DNA of 49,940 nt. Source: an uncultured Anaerococcus sp. (lineage in GTDB: Bacteria; Bacillota; Clostridia; Tissierellales; Peptoniphilaceae). Positions 23,617-33,036 of the stretch are shown in pieces. The notes under the pieces are model-generated. The model did no database searches. It was not told the origin of the DNA and was given only the letters and a program-made list of their open reading frames with translations. The stretch lies in the NCBI RefSeq assembly GCF_943912385.1, contig NZ_CALTTY010000012.1:1-49940 (forward strand), read 5' to 3'. Position 1 is the first letter of the stretch, and every line of letters begins with the position of its first letter. The translations under genes and the position numbers were made by a program.

Positions 23617-24828
23617 ATGAAAAAAATTGGTTTAATTCCAAGAATGATTTTGGGTATTATTCTAGGTATCCTAATCGGTACATACTTACCAGAATCAATA
23701 GTTAGAATTTTTGTGACATTCGCATCTATCTTTGGTAACTTCCTAAACTTCATAATCCCACTTATGATTTTAGCATTCGTTACTAAGGGTATAGCAGACC
23801 TTGGTGAAGGTGCTGGTAAGCTTTTAGGTATAACAGTAGCTATGGCTTATGCATCAACACTTATAGGTGGATCTGCTTCTTACTTTATGTCAAAGGCGAT
23901 CTTCCCTAGCTTCATCGACGCAGGTCAAGTTGCAGCTATCCAAGCAGCAGACGAGGTTAAAATAGACCCATACTTTACCGTAGATATTGATCCATTCTTT
24001 ACAGTAACAAGTGGTATCATCTTTGCTTTTATGCTTGGTATTTCAATATCTTGGCTAAGGAAAAAAGGTTCAGGTCAGTACCTATACGGTGCAGTTGGTG
24101 AGTTTAACGAAATTATAACCCAAGTGTTATCAGTAGCTATAGTTCCTGTGCTTCCATTATTTATCATGGGTAACTTCGCTAAGATGGCCTATACAGGTTC
24201 AGTATTTGCAGTTCTTTCAATCTTCTGGAAGATATTTATCTGCATCATAGCCCTACACTTAATCTATGTATCAATCCTATTTATCTTAGCAGGATCATAT
24301 ACAGGTAAAAATCCATTTACTATGATTAAAAACCAAGTTAGGGGATATCTAACAGCAGTAGGTACTCAGTCATCAGCAGCTACAATTCCAGTAAACTTAG
24401 AATGTGCTGAGTCAAATGGAGTATCTAAATCAATAAGGGACTTCGTAATTCCACTAGGAGCTACAGTCCACATGCCAGGTTCAATGATTACAATCACAGG
24501 TTGTGTCTTCACAATCCTAACCATGTATGATATGGACCGCTCATACGGCCTAATAATTCAACTTATAGCTATCTTAGGTATAGCAATGGTAGCAGCGCCA
24601 GGTGCACCAGGTGGTGCAATCATGTCAGCACTTCCATTCCTACCAATTGTAGGAATTAGCCCAGAGTCTGCAATGGCAACTCTTGCTATTTCCCTATACC
24701 TAACCCAAGACTCATTTGGTACAGCTGCAAATATCTCAGGTGATACAGCTCTATCAGTAGCAGTGGATAAATTCTACCACAAGAACATATTAGGCGACAA
24801 AGATTGGACACCAGATCCAGTTAAATAA
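23617..24828 (+). CDS. Dicarboxylate/amino acid:cation symporter
   Basis: 403-aa membrane carrier of the DAACS (GltP/DctA/SstT) family. The serine-rich re-entrant loop is TQSSAATIPVNLECA, and the second substrate loop reads APGAPGGAIMSALPF. Eight helices plus two re-entrant loops fit the length. It precedes the two L-serine dehydratase genes, so I suspect serine or threonine as substrate, although family members also carry glutamate or dicarboxylates. AAAGGAGAG precedes the ATG. Confidence 0.88.
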   Translation: MKKIGLIPRMILGIILGILIGTYLPESIVRIFVTFASIFGNFLNFIIPLMILAFVTKGIADLGEGAGKLLGITVAMAYASTLIGGSASYFMSKAIFPSFIDAGQVAAIQAADEVKIDPYFTVDIDPFFTVTSGIIFAFMLGISISWLRKKGSGQYLYGAVGEFNEIITQVLSVAIVPVLPLFIMGNFAKMAYTGSVFAVLSIFWKIFICIIALHLIYVSILFILAGSYTGKNPFTMIKNQVRGYLTAVGTQSSAATIPVNLECAESNGVSKSIRDFVIPLGATVHMPGSMITITGCVFTILTMYDMDRSYGLIIQLIAILGIAMVAAPGAPGGAIMSALPFLPIVGISPESAMATLAISLYLTQDSFGTAANISGDTALSVAVDKFYHKNILGDKDWTPDPVK

Positions 24829-24849
24829 GTAACGTAAATTTTGCAAACC

Positions 24850-24899
24850 AGGGGATGTTAACGGAAATTAATTTAATTAATAAGTTAACAGCCCCTTTA
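24850..24899 (+). terminator. Hairpin between the symporter and sdaAB
   Basis: AGGGG, then GTTAAC, pairs with GTTAAC, then CCCCT, around an AT-rich loop, followed by TTTAAATT. The T tract is weak, so it may only reduce readthrough into sdaAB or protect the upstream mRNA end. Confidence 0.5.
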
Positions 24900-24922
24900 A
24901 ATTCTAGAAAAAAGGAGAGATT

Positions 24923-25582
24923 ATGGCAGTAAATGCTTCAGTATTTGATATAATGGGACCAACTATGGTTGGCCCATCAAGCTCGCATACGGCAGGCGCT
25001 TGTAAAATAGGAAACATAGCCAGGAGAATGGTCGATAGAAATTTCAATGAAGTTGATTTCTACCTCCACGGTTCTTTTGCAAAAACCTACAAAGGACACG
25101 GGACAAATAGAGCCTTGGTAGGAGGAGTTTTAGGCTATGAACCAGATGACGATAGGATAATAAACTCTTTTGACTTCGCAGAAGAGGCAGGAGTTAAGTA
25201 TGAATTTTTCGAAACAGACCTTGGCGATGTTCACCCAAACACAGTTAGGATAGTATTTAAATATCCTGACAGGACCCCTCTTGAAGTCCAAGGATCTTCT
25301 ATAGGTGGGGGAGCTATTGTGATTACAAAGGTCAATGGTAATGCTATTGAATACAGCGCCACCAAGCCAACCCTTTTCATGGCCTATGGTGAGCAAAAAG
25401 GTGTAATAGCCCATGTTTCATCCATACTATTTGAATATGGGTATAATATCCATATGATGAAAACAATCAAAGACGGAGACAATGTAATGCTAGTTTGTGA
25501 GCTAGATGAACCACTAAAAGAAGGTATCCTTGAAAAAATCAGGGAAGGCAAAGACTTCACCTTCTTGAAATATATAGAATAG
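24923..25582 (+). CDS. sdaAB: L-serine dehydratase, beta subunit
   Basis: 219 aa. With SdaAA it forms the oxygen-sensitive [4Fe-4S] L-serine ammonia-lyase that makes pyruvate and ammonia. The N-terminal FDIMGPTMVGPSSSHTAGA is the hallmark of the family, and the C-terminal part from about 145 has an ACT-like regulatory fold (GVIAHVSSILFEYGYNIHMM). AAAGGAGAG lies upstream. The alpha subunit begins eight bases after it. Confidence 0.95.
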   Translation: MAVNASVFDIMGPTMVGPSSSHTAGACKIGNIARRMVDRNFNEVDFYLHGSFAKTYKGHGTNRALVGGVLGYEPDDDRIINSFDFAEEAGVKYEFFETDLGDVHPNTVRIVFKYPDRTPLEVQGSSIGGGAIVITKVNGNAIEYSATKPTLFMAYGEQKGVIAHVSSILFEYGYNIHMMKTIKDGDNVMLVCELDEPLKEGILEKIREGKDFTFLKYIE

Positions 25583-25590
25583 GATAGAAT

Positions 25591-26487
25591 ATGCTTACTA
25601 CAATGAAATTACTTAAGGAAAGATCTAAGGAAGAGAATCTTAACCTTTGGCAACTTGCCATAAAAGACGAAATAGAAAATACAGGTAAAACTGAAGAAGA
25701 AATCTTCGAAAGACTACAAAAAACACTTGATGTAATGAAAGCATCAGCTGAAAGGGCCCTAGATGAAGATGTCAGAAGTGTAACAGGTATGACAGGTGGA
25801 AATGCAAAGAAAATGCACGAATACTTCCTAGGTGGTAAATCGGTACTTGGAGAAACTCCAGCAATGGCTATGGCCTTTGCCCTATCAACATCAGAAGTAA
25901 ACGCAGCCATGGGAAGAATTGTAGCAGCGCCAACAGCAGGTTCTGCGGGTATTATCCCAGCAACAATGATGACCATGATGAAAAAATATAACTTCGACGA
26001 TAGGAAACTATGCGAAGCTCTCTTGGTATCAACCCAAATGGGGCAAGTAATCTTCGATAATGCAACATTTGCAGGAGCAGAAGGAGGCTGTCAGGCAGAA
26101 ACAGGAGCAGCTGCAGCCATGGCAGCAGCTGCAGTCTGCTACCTACAAGGTTATGACATAGAAATTCAAGAAAATGCAGCAACAGCAGCCCTTCTAAACA
26201 TTATGGGTCTAATCTGTGACCCAATCGGCGGCATGGTAGAATTCCCATGTAACCTAAGAAACGCTAACGGAATCATGAACGCACTCGCAAGTGCAGATAT
26301 GGCCATGGCAGGCGTTGAAATGTTTGTAACATTTGATGAAGCGGTAGAAGCCATGAAGAGAGTCGGCGACACCCTACCAGAAAGACTCCGTGAAACAGGA
26401 GAAGGTGGTATAGCAGTCTGCCCATCATCAATCAGACTAAAGAAAAAATATATAGACAAACTTCCAGAAGAGGAAGTAGAAGAATAG
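25591..26487 (+). CDS. sdaAA: L-serine dehydratase, alpha subunit
   Basis: 298-aa catalytic subunit carrying the iron-sulfur cluster. Cysteines in AGAEGGCQAETG, in ICDPIGG and in VEFPCNLRN are the expected cluster ligands. AAPTAGSAGIIPA is the conserved substrate block. The length is standard for the split form. The Shine-Dalgarno is weak (AGGATAG), consistent with coupling to sdaAB upstream. Confidence 0.95.
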   Translation: MLTTMKLLKERSKEENLNLWQLAIKDEIENTGKTEEEIFERLQKTLDVMKASAERALDEDVRSVTGMTGGNAKKMHEYFLGGKSVLGETPAMAMAFALSTSEVNAAMGRIVAAPTAGSAGIIPATMMTMMKKYNFDDRKLCEALLVSTQMGQVIFDNATFAGAEGGCQAETGAAAAMAAAAVCYLQGYDIEIQENAATAALLNIMGLICDPIGGMVEFPCNLRNANGIMNALASADMAMAGVEMFVTFDEAVEAMKRVGDTLPERLRETGEGGIAVCPSSIRLKKKYIDKLPEEEVEE

Positions 26488-26526
26488 AAAAAATAGAACC
26501 AGGGTCTTTACCTTGGTTCTATTTTT
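26488..26526. terminator. Bidirectional terminator between sdaAA and the PPK2 gene
   Basis: AAAATAGAACCA...TGGTTCTATTTTT with a near-perfect stem lies between two convergent genes. Confidence 0.88.
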
Positions 26527-26536
26527 AGCCTATTTG

Positions 26537-28003
26537 TCAATCTTTTTTTAAATGATCCTTAGCTATCCTAATATATTCTTCCATTACCTTGATTCTCGCG
26601 TATTTCTTCTGATTTGATCCTACTATTATCCATGGAGCGTAGTCTAGGTTGGTTCTTGCTAGCATCTCGTCCATGGCCTCTTGGTAAGAGTCCCGTTTTT
26701 TGCGGTTACGCCAGTCTTCGTCGGTGATTTTGTACTGCTTATCAGGTTCTCTTTCCCTATCCTTAAATCGGCTTAGCTGTTCGTCCTTATCTATAGTTAC
26801 GAAAAATTTGATTACAAGGCTTCCGTGGTCGTAGATTTCTTTTTCCATATTAGAAATTTCTTCGTAGGCCCTGTCCCATTCGTTGACCTTAGCAAAGCCT
26901 TCGACTCTTTCGACCATGACCCTGCCATACCAAGAGCGTGAGAAGATGCTGACGTAGCCATCTTTAGGTAGTTTGGTATAAAATCTCCAGAGGTAATTTC
27001 TATCAAGCTCCTCCTTGCTTGGAGCAGATATGCCATAAACTGTATAAAGCCTAGGGTCAACATCCTTGATCAATCTTTCAATAGCACCGTCCTTGCCGGC
27101 CGCATCCACACCTTCAAAAACTAAGACCTGGCTAATTCCTTTTTCATAATACTTATACATAAGGTCTGCTACTTCTTTTTGAAGCTGGTCCTTCTTTTCT
27201 TGGTATTCTTCATCGCTTATGGTTTTTGTAAGGTCCAAACTTTTAAGGATTGATTTATTATTTACATAGGCTCTAGTTGTCTTTTCATTTTCCTTTCTTT
27301 GCCTTATAACTCTTTCAAGGCCTTGACTTATCCTGTCTAGACCAATGCCCAGAGCCTCTTTGGAGGCGGATTTCTTGTCGTTTGAATCGATTATATCCCA
27401 TGGCGCATAAGGAAAATCTGTAGCTTCTAGGAGTTTTTTGAAATGTTTTTCATAATCACCATAGTGGTCTTGCTGGTCCTCATCCAGGCCGTCTAGGTAA
27501 AAATCTTCCTTAACTGAATCTTCTAAGTCTTTAATTCTAGCCTTTTGTTCCTTCTTATCAACATTTAAGAAAAATTTAATAATAATTGTCTGATCATCAT
27601 AGAGGGCCTTTTCGGTATTTTTAATAGAATCAATCTTCTCCTTGATTTCTTTATCGGATAATTTTAAGTTTTCAAAAAGTTTGTAATAAAAAGACCTGTC
27701 AAAAATCTTGATATTTCCCCTTTCTGGAATATTTATCCAAAATTTTCTAATAAAAGGATAGGATGTATCCTCGTTATCATCCTTGTCAAAAACATCCACA
27801 TCATAATTCTTGGCTGCAAATTCACGGGTCAAGTCCTTTATAACATAGCCCCTGCCCGAAGACTCCCAGCCGTCAACAATGATAAGTATTGGAATATCAA
27901 GGTCAGAACAAACCCTCGCCATCCTGGCGAGTCTTTCTGATAGCTCAGACCTCTTGAAATCTTGAAATCGTAGCTCTCTGCCAGTAGAAATTTTATTTGT
28001 CAT
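26537..28003 (-). CDS. Two-domain polyphosphate kinase 2 family protein
   Basis: 488 aa with two tandem PPK2 domains, as in polyphosphate:AMP phosphotransferases (class II PPK2). The C-terminal domain (from about 265) is intact: Walker A EGVDAAGKDGAI, Walker B IFSRSWYGRVMVERVEG, and a lid region rich in Arg and Lys. The N-terminal domain has a degenerate P-loop (DGWESSGRGY, no Lys) and so is probably structural. It would regenerate ADP from AMP using polyphosphate. GGAAGGGG precedes the ATG. It lies downstream of an alpha/beta-hydrolase pseudogene that is open in the same frame up to this start. Confidence 0.88.
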   Translation of the reverse strand: MTNKISTGRELRFQDFKRSELSERLARMARVCSDLDIPILIIVDGWESSGRGYVIKDLTREFAAKNYDVDVFDKDDNEDTSYPFIRKFWINIPERGNIKIFDRSFYYKLFENLKLSDKEIKEKIDSIKNTEKALYDDQTIIIKFFLNVDKKEQKARIKDLEDSVKEDFYLDGLDEDQQDHYGDYEKHFKKLLEATDFPYAPWDIIDSNDKKSASKEALGIGLDRISQGLERVIRQRKENEKTTRAYVNNKSILKSLDLTKTISDEEYQEKKDQLQKEVADLMYKYYEKGISQVLVFEGVDAAGKDGAIERLIKDVDPRLYTVYGISAPSKEELDRNYLWRFYTKLPKDGYVSIFSRSWYGRVMVERVEGFAKVNEWDRAYEEISNMEKEIYDHGSLVIKFFVTIDKDEQLSRFKDREREPDKQYKITDEDWRNRKKRDSYQEAMDEMLARTNLDYAPWIIVGSNQKKYARIKVMEEYIRIAKDHLKKD

Positions 28004-28069
28004 AATCCCCTTCCTTTGTCTGCTTTCTATACTCTTACCCCAAAAACAAGGCTTTATAAAAAAATAAAT

Positions 28070-28090
28070 AAAAAAGAGACCGGAGTCTCT
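28070..28090 (-). terminator. Terminator of the alpha/beta-hydrolase pseudogene
   Basis: On the minus strand AGAGAC, a four-base loop, GTCTCT and a long T-rich tract. It overlaps the end of the hydrolase reading frame. Confidence 0.7.
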
Positions 28091-28972
28091 AATTTCTTCA
28101 AAAACCCTCTTGCTCTCACCAAGGTCTGGGTGGGAGATGGCAAAGCCATGGCCTAGGGTATAGGATGAATTTTGCTTAAAATCTAGGAAGATATTTATAA
28201 TGCTATTCCCATCCAGGAAATTTTTTGGCCAAAGAGCCTGGTCTCTTATAAAAACCTACTCGCTAGTAATCATTATAGAAGTTGGCAAAGTAGTATTTTC
28301 CAAAGTTTTTAGAATGTTAACTGTGAAAGAAACTTTCTCTTTAGATAGATTTCGTCTTGCGTGTTTATTTATTAAGGAAAGAGACCCGGCCTTAACAAGG
28401 CCGGTCATAGGGGAAATAAAACCGAGAGCTGAAATATCAAAATTTAAAGCATTAATGCCGAAAATTTGGCGGATATTTGTATCCTTCATAAGAGCAAAAG
28501 CCCCAAGAGATAAAAAAGAACCAGCCGAATCCGATAAAATAAAAATCTTATCCCTATTTAGCTTAAGCTTTGAAGAATTTTGATAAATATAAGCAAAAGC
28601 ATCCGCCAAATCTTGAATTTGCTTGGTAAAAGTCACATCCGGAAGGAGCCTATAGTTGATATTTGCCACATTAAAACCATTTTGAGCAAAATAAATCCCC
28701 ATATTTTTATCAAGCTCTTTAGCTCCATAAACAAGCCCACCACCGTGGACGATAATAATAGTATGCAGGTCTTCATGAGAAGAATTCCCATAATAAATAT
28801 CGAAATCATGGTACAAATTCCTATCATTCTTATAGGAAAAATCACAACGAGTCTTAACCCCCCAAGAAGAAAAATCCTCCAAAGCCAAACACTCAAGGTC
28901 TTTTTCATATAAAATTTTAATAATGTCAGCAAGACCTAAATTGGGGTAGAGGTCTTTTTTGTTTTCTTTCAT
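28085..28972 (-). pseudogene. Alpha/beta-hydrolase (esterase/lipase type) with an internal stop
   Basis: The intact first part (28256-28972, 238 aa) has the HGGGL oxyanion loop of hormone-sensitive-lipase-like enzymes and the nucleophile block SDSAGSF. It ends at a TAG within 'ITSE-stop-VFIRDQ'. The same frame then goes on for about 57 codons with the rest of the fold, including LGHGFAISHPDL, which carries the catalytic His. In relatives, as I remember them, the stop position is followed by the catalytic Asp; here that codon is GTT (Val). The frame has no stop of its own before the terminator and runs open into the PPK2 start. It is almost certainly inactive unless the stop is read through. 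Confidence 0.75.
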
Positions 28973-29111
28973 AAACCCCCAACTTTCTACTTTTTAATTT
29001 ACCTCAAAGAGGTGAATGCTCAAGGGAGACAGGACAATAGGTGTCTGATAATTTATATATTTATTATCAACCAATTAGATTTATTTTAGAAATTCATATT
29101 TAGATATCAGA

Positions 29112-29966
29112 TTAATGTATTGATTTAGCTAGAATATATCCTCCATAAAGAGCTGAATCATTGTTGAGATAAGGAGTCTTTATATAATCATCTGTTTTTG
29201 GTATAGTAATATATTCACCTTTTATATTATTAAAATTATTCTTTATTTTATTTATAAACCCTTTTTTATTTGATAGCCCTCCTCCAATAATTATTATATG
29301 CGGCCTGAGAATTAAGGAATAAGTATATAATGCCTTTGCAATATATATTGATGCATATTCAAAAGCAATATCATTTACATCGGTAAACTCAGCTTTTTGA
29401 TGGGTTCTTTTTTCTATGGAAGGTCCACTTGCTAGTCCTTCTAAACAGTTTTTATGGTAAGGACACACAGAATCAAAAGTATCATTTTTCTCTCTAGAAA
29501 TTTCAATATGACCCATTTCAGCATGTGATATACCATTAACTATTTTGCCATTTTGTATAAAAGCTCCCCCAATTCCTGTACCTACTGTCAAATAAAGTAA
29601 TGAATTTAATTCTTTACCTGCACCAATATAGTATTCCCCAATAGCGGATAATCCTACATCTGTTACTAATTCAATATCGCAATTTAAAATATTTTTCAAT
29701 TCGTTAAATAAATTATAATTTCTCCATTTCAACTTGGGTGTGTTCTTAATTGTACCAAATCTAGGAGATTTATTATTTATTTCTATAGGACCAAAAGCTC
29801 CTACACCTACTGATACTATATTCTCATTAAAGAAAAATAAACTTATATCTTCTAGATTCTTTTTTGGATCATTTGTTTTTATATTTTTAGATTTTAATAA
29901 AATCCCATTTTTATCGAAGATAGCACATCTTATTTTTGTTCCTCCAAATTCAATAGATCCGAACAT
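29112..29966 (-). CDS. ROK-family sugar kinase (fructokinase-like)
   Basis: 284 aa. The N-terminal phosphate loop reads SIEFGGTKIRCAIFD, the ROK catalytic Asp lies in LVTDVGLSAIGEYYIGAG, the GTGIGGAFI block binds ATP, and the zinc site is CPYHKNCLEGLASGPS with the upstream His (GHIEIS). The best family match in memory is the ScrK/GmuE fructokinase group. It is the last gene of the PTS operon, separated from the IIC gene by a hairpin at 30001-30025. Its substrate may be a phosphorylated ketose or a free hexose. Confidence 0.82.
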   Translation of the reverse strand: MFGSIEFGGTKIRCAIFDKNGILLKSKNIKTNDPKKNLEDISLFFFNENIVSVGVGAFGPIEINNKSPRFGTIKNTPKLKWRNYNLFNELKNILNCDIELVTDVGLSAIGEYYIGAGKELNSLLYLTVGTGIGGAFIQNGKIVNGISHAEMGHIEISREKNDTFDSVCPYHKNCLEGLASGPSIEKRTHQKAEFTDVNDIAFEYASIYIAKALYTYSLILRPHIIIIGGGLSNKKGFINKIKNNFNNIKGEYITIPKTDDYIKTPYLNNDSALYGGYILAKSIH

Positions 29967-30000
29967 AATTTCCTCCTGAATTTTACTATTATTTTAAAAT

Positions 30001-30025
30001 AATCCCCCTAATTTTTAGGGAGATT
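30001..30025 (-). terminator. Intra-operon hairpin between IIC and the ROK kinase
   Basis: AATCTCCCTAA pairs with TTAGGGGGATT on the minus strand. The following tract (ATTTTAAAAT) is weak, so partial termination or mRNA stabilisation is more likely than full termination. Confidence 0.5.
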
Positions 30026-30060
30026 ACTTTGATTATATTACTTTTAATCTACTATTTTAT

Positions 30061-31161
30061 TTAAGCTTGTGAAATTTGTAAATTATCAAAATCAAAATCA
30101 TCATCCTCAAAAGTATCATTATTTATGGATGCTTCTTCCTCTGTGATTTTTTTCTTTGTTAAAATTAGCAATATAGAAGTAACAAGTGATCCGGCTAATA
30201 ATGCTAATACTGCCATGCCAGGTCTTGTCATTGCTGGAATTACAAAAACTCCACCAGATGGTACAGGACTTCCTACATCCATACTAAAGCTTATTGCTCC
30301 TGTAACACCGGATCCTATAGCGGTACAAAATACGGTTCTAATTAAGTCATTCATGGCAATAGGGATTACACCTTCTGAAATCATGCACAATCCCATTGGA
30401 AACGCAACTTTAATATTCTCAACTTCAACATCGTTATAAATTCTCTTATTAAATAGTTTACTCCATACTAATGATATAGTAACACCTATTGGTGGAACCA
30501 TGGCTGCTAGTACCTTAATAGCTTCTGGCTCTAAAATTCCTTCTAGAAGAAGGCCGTCACATATTAGATTTGGAACTTTACTAATTGGACCACCATAATC
30601 TAAACATCCTAAAAATCCTATAATAAATCCATAAGTGACTTTAGATGTTCTATCTAAATTTTTAATGAAATAAGTTAATTTTGATGTCATCCACGCAATT
30701 GGTTGGCCGATTACAAAAAACATTATTAGTCCAGCAATTATAGCTGTTAAAGTTGGTACAATTAGCATAGGCATTAAAGCTTCAGCCCATTTAGGAACTT
30801 TAAGATTGTCAATTAAGAATTTTGCTATGTAACCGGCAATTAAACCACCTACAATTCCTCCAAGAAAACCTGCACCAAGGAATGATGCTATTTGTCCCAT
30901 TAAGAAACCTGGTGCTATACCTGGTCTATCTGCAATTGAATAAGCAGTGTATCCAGCTATGAAAGATGGTAATAGTCCCATACCAAATACACCTAAAGTT
31001 GTTAGTGCGCTTGGTATTGTTAATTCACTAAACTCTTTAACTACTTCGCCACCTGTTAAGTTTCCTATTGCTATTAGTAAACCAGAAGCAACTACTAATG
31101 GTAACATGTAGGAAATTGCAGTCAGAATATGTTTCTTCAATTCATTTAAAAATTTTTTCAT
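30061..31161 (-). CDS. PTS fructose-family IIC permease
   Basis: 366-aa membrane domain of the fructose/mannitol PTS family. LTAISYMLPLVVASGLLIAIG at the start, GFLGGIVGGLIAGY, DYGGPISKVPN and MISEGVIPIAMND are typical IIC blocks; the GPxNK-like and E-G-x-IP motifs line the sugar path. It is a separate IIC with the IIB encoded upstream by its own gene. An acidic C-terminal tail (DDDFDFDN) is added. Substrate: a ketose such as fructose or tagatose is most likely, but this is inferred. Confidence 0.88.
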   Translation of the reverse strand: MKKFLNELKKHILTAISYMLPLVVASGLLIAIGNLTGGEVVKEFSELTIPSALTTLGVFGMGLLPSFIAGYTAYSIADRPGIAPGFLMGQIASFLGAGFLGGIVGGLIAGYIAKFLIDNLKVPKWAEALMPMLIVPTLTAIIAGLIMFFVIGQPIAWMTSKLTYFIKNLDRTSKVTYGFIIGFLGCLDYGGPISKVPNLICDGLLLEGILEPEAIKVLAAMVPPIGVTISLVWSKLFNKRIYNDVEVENIKVAFPMGLCMISEGVIPIAMNDLIRTVFCTAIGSGVTGAISFSMDVGSPVPSGGVFVIPAMTRPGMAVLALLAGSLVTSILLILTKKKITEEEASINNDTFEDDDFDFDNLQISQA

Positions 31162-31170
31162 GATATACTC

Positions 31171-31485
31171 CTATTTATTTTCTATTTTTTCTTTTATAGT
31201 TTCTAACAATTTCTTAGGAGATTTAACACAATAAGTTGTTGGAACAGTTACAACTTTTTTTCCTTTAAATCTTTCTTTACCTGTTATAGCAATGTCTACT
31301 GCTAATAATATAACATCTGCTTCATTTATCATTTGATCTGTTAACTTATTTTCGGTTCCTATAGTTCCTTGAGTTTCAATATTTATTGTATAACCTAGTT
31401 CAGAAGCAGCATTTTTTAATTTTTCTCTGGCAATATAAGTATGAGCGATTCCTGAAGTACATGCACAAACACATGCTATTTTCAT
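31171..31485 (-). CDS. PTS fructose-family IIB
   Basis: 104-aa phosphocarrier. The active-site loop CTSGIAHTYIAREKL corresponds to the usual CPTGIAHT with Pro replaced by Thr and Thr by Ser; the phosphorylated residue is Cys9. Two further cysteines at positions 5 and 7 (ACVCAC) are unusual. ETQGTIGTENKLT is the second conserved block. It stands nine bases before the IIC gene. Confidence 0.9.
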   Translation of the reverse strand: MKIACVCACTSGIAHTYIAREKLKNAASELGYTINIETQGTIGTENKLTDQMINEADVILLAVDIAITGKERFKGKKVVTVPTTYCVKSPKKLLETIKEKIENK

Positions 31486-31504
31486 ATATTCCTCTTTTCT
31501 TTAA

Positions 31505-32371
31505 TTAATAATAATATTTAACCTTGTCGTTTGACTTAAACAGATTTACTTTGTGTCTAACAACCTCTGACATGGATTCAATACACTCAGGATAAATTAC
31601 ATTAGGCTCTCTAATATTTTCGTTTCTTGCTAGAACTTCTCTACATTTAGTGTAAAATGCAAGTTTTATATCTGATGATATATTGATTTTATTTATTCCT
31701 CTGTTTACAGCTTCAGCAACTTCTTCATCTGGGTTTGAAGATCCACCATGTAATACAAGCGGTATTTTTACCAGGTCTTTAATTTCTGATAACAGATCCA
31801 GCTTTAGATGTGGGGTGAAATGTTTTGGATATAAACCATGTGCTGTTCCTATTGCAACTGCAAGTGTATCACAACCAGTCTCATCCACGAATTTTTTTGC
31901 GTCATCTGGGACTGTGTATCTAATATCTTTTGTACTTGCATATTCATCACCGGTTTCAGCTCCTATGGTTCCGATTTCAGCTTCCACTGAGACGTCAACT
32001 GTATGCGCTATTTCTACTACCTTCTTAGTTAACTCTATATTATCTTTAAAGCTTAAAGTACTGCCATCAATCATGACGGAAGAAAATCCATCTTTAATAG
32101 CTCTTATAACCTGGTTAATGTTAGCACCATGATCCAGGTGGATTGCTACAGGTATCTTTGTTTTGTTTGCTTTGTCAATAACAGTTTTAATGAAACTATC
32201 ACCAACATATGATAGCTCATCTGGGTGAATTTCTATTATTACTGGTGAATTTAACTCTTCACATGTGGCTATAACACCATTTAACATAGGCAAAGAAGAG
32301 ATGTTAAATGCAGGTACTGCAAATTTTTCTTTGTTAGCAACGCTTAATAATTCTTTCATATTTAGTATCAT
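31505..32371 (-). CDS. Class II ketose-bisphosphate aldolase
   Basis: 288-aa zinc-dependent aldolase of the FbaA/GatY/KbaY group. The zinc ligands appear in IHLDHG, in GTAHGLY and in LVLHGGSS; VEAEIGTIG is the central block. GINKINISSDIK binds the substrate phosphate. Fructose-, tagatose- or another ketose-bisphosphate could be the substrate. Its position between the PTS IIA and IIB genes ties it to the imported sugar. Confidence 0.88.
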   Translation of the reverse strand: MILNMKELLSVANKEKFAVPAFNISSLPMLNGVIATCEELNSPVIIEIHPDELSYVGDSFIKTVIDKANKTKIPVAIHLDHGANINQVIRAIKDGFSSVMIDGSTLSFKDNIELTKKVVEIAHTVDVSVEAEIGTIGAETGDEYASTKDIRYTVPDDAKKFVDETGCDTLAVAIGTAHGLYPKHFTPHLKLDLLSEIKDLVKIPLVLHGGSSNPDEEVAEAVNRGINKINISSDIKLAFYTKCREVLARNENIREPNVIYPECIESMSEVVRHKVNLFKSNDKVKYYY

Positions 32372-32468
32372 TTCATTCTCCTCCAGTTTTAATAATTTAG
32401 TACTTCAATTAATATTATGTATATAATATATCAAAAATATTACATGTTAACCTCCTTAATAAAGCTAA

Positions 32469-32918
32469 TTAGATGAAACATTCTTTAATATCGTTTTTGC
32501 TTTTAGAAGAAAGTAATTTTTCTAATGTTTCGTTATTAGCTAAAGTAGAAGCTACTTCGGAAAGTAGTTTGAGATGATTGTCTGAAAAGTCTTTTCCATT
32601 TTTTACAACAAATAAAACAATGACCTTAACATTATTATCATCAAGAGTTTCCCATTCCACTTCATTAACCAACTTAGCGATTGAAATTGTTGTTTTTTCA
32701 ACATAATCACTTTGACCATGAGGAATTGCTATGTAATTTCCTATCCCGGTTGTTCCTAGTTCTTCTCTATGAAGAACATCATCAAGAAAACCTTTTTTAT
32801 CAGATATGTAGCCATATTTAAATAAATTTTCAGACATTTTATTAAGAGCATCAATCTTAGAATTTGCTTCCAAACTTTCAATAATTAAATTATCATCCAA
32901 TATTTCATTTATATTCAT
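32469..32918 (-). CDS. PTS fructose/mannitol-family IIA
   Basis: 149-aa IIA domain of the EIIA-2 type. The phosphorylated His67 lies in YIAIPHGQS. The upstream block REELGTTGIG and the C-terminal FSDNHLKLLSEVASTLAN are as in the family. It is the first gene of the minus-strand operon, behind the promoter at 32988-33016. About 100 bases separate it from the aldolase. Confidence 0.92.
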   Translation of the reverse strand: MNINEILDDNLIIESLEANSKIDALNKMSENLFKYGYISDKKGFLDDVLHREELGTTGIGNYIAIPHGQSDYVEKTTISIAKLVNEVEWETLDDNNVKVIVLFVVKNGKDFSDNHLKLLSEVASTLANNETLEKLLSSKSKNDIKECFI

Positions 32919-32987
32919 ACAACCTCCATGAAAATATATTTTTTAAAAACCCTTTATAAAATGATTAAGAAATATCGTTTCATATAT

Positions 32988-33016
32988 AGTATACAAAATT
33001 TCTGCAGAGTAGTCAA
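32988..33016 (-). promoter_or_regulatory. Promoter of the PTS operon
   Basis: On the minus strand TTGACT (33011-33016), a 17-base spacer and TATACT (32988-32993). The initiation region is about 60 bases before the IIA start. Confidence 0.72.
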
Positions 33017-33036
33017 CTAAATATGTAAATATTTTT

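Noticed and set aside
26487..26537. Small minus-strand frames inside sdaAA
   Set aside because: They are shadows of the catalytic subunit and have no ribosome-binding site or homology.
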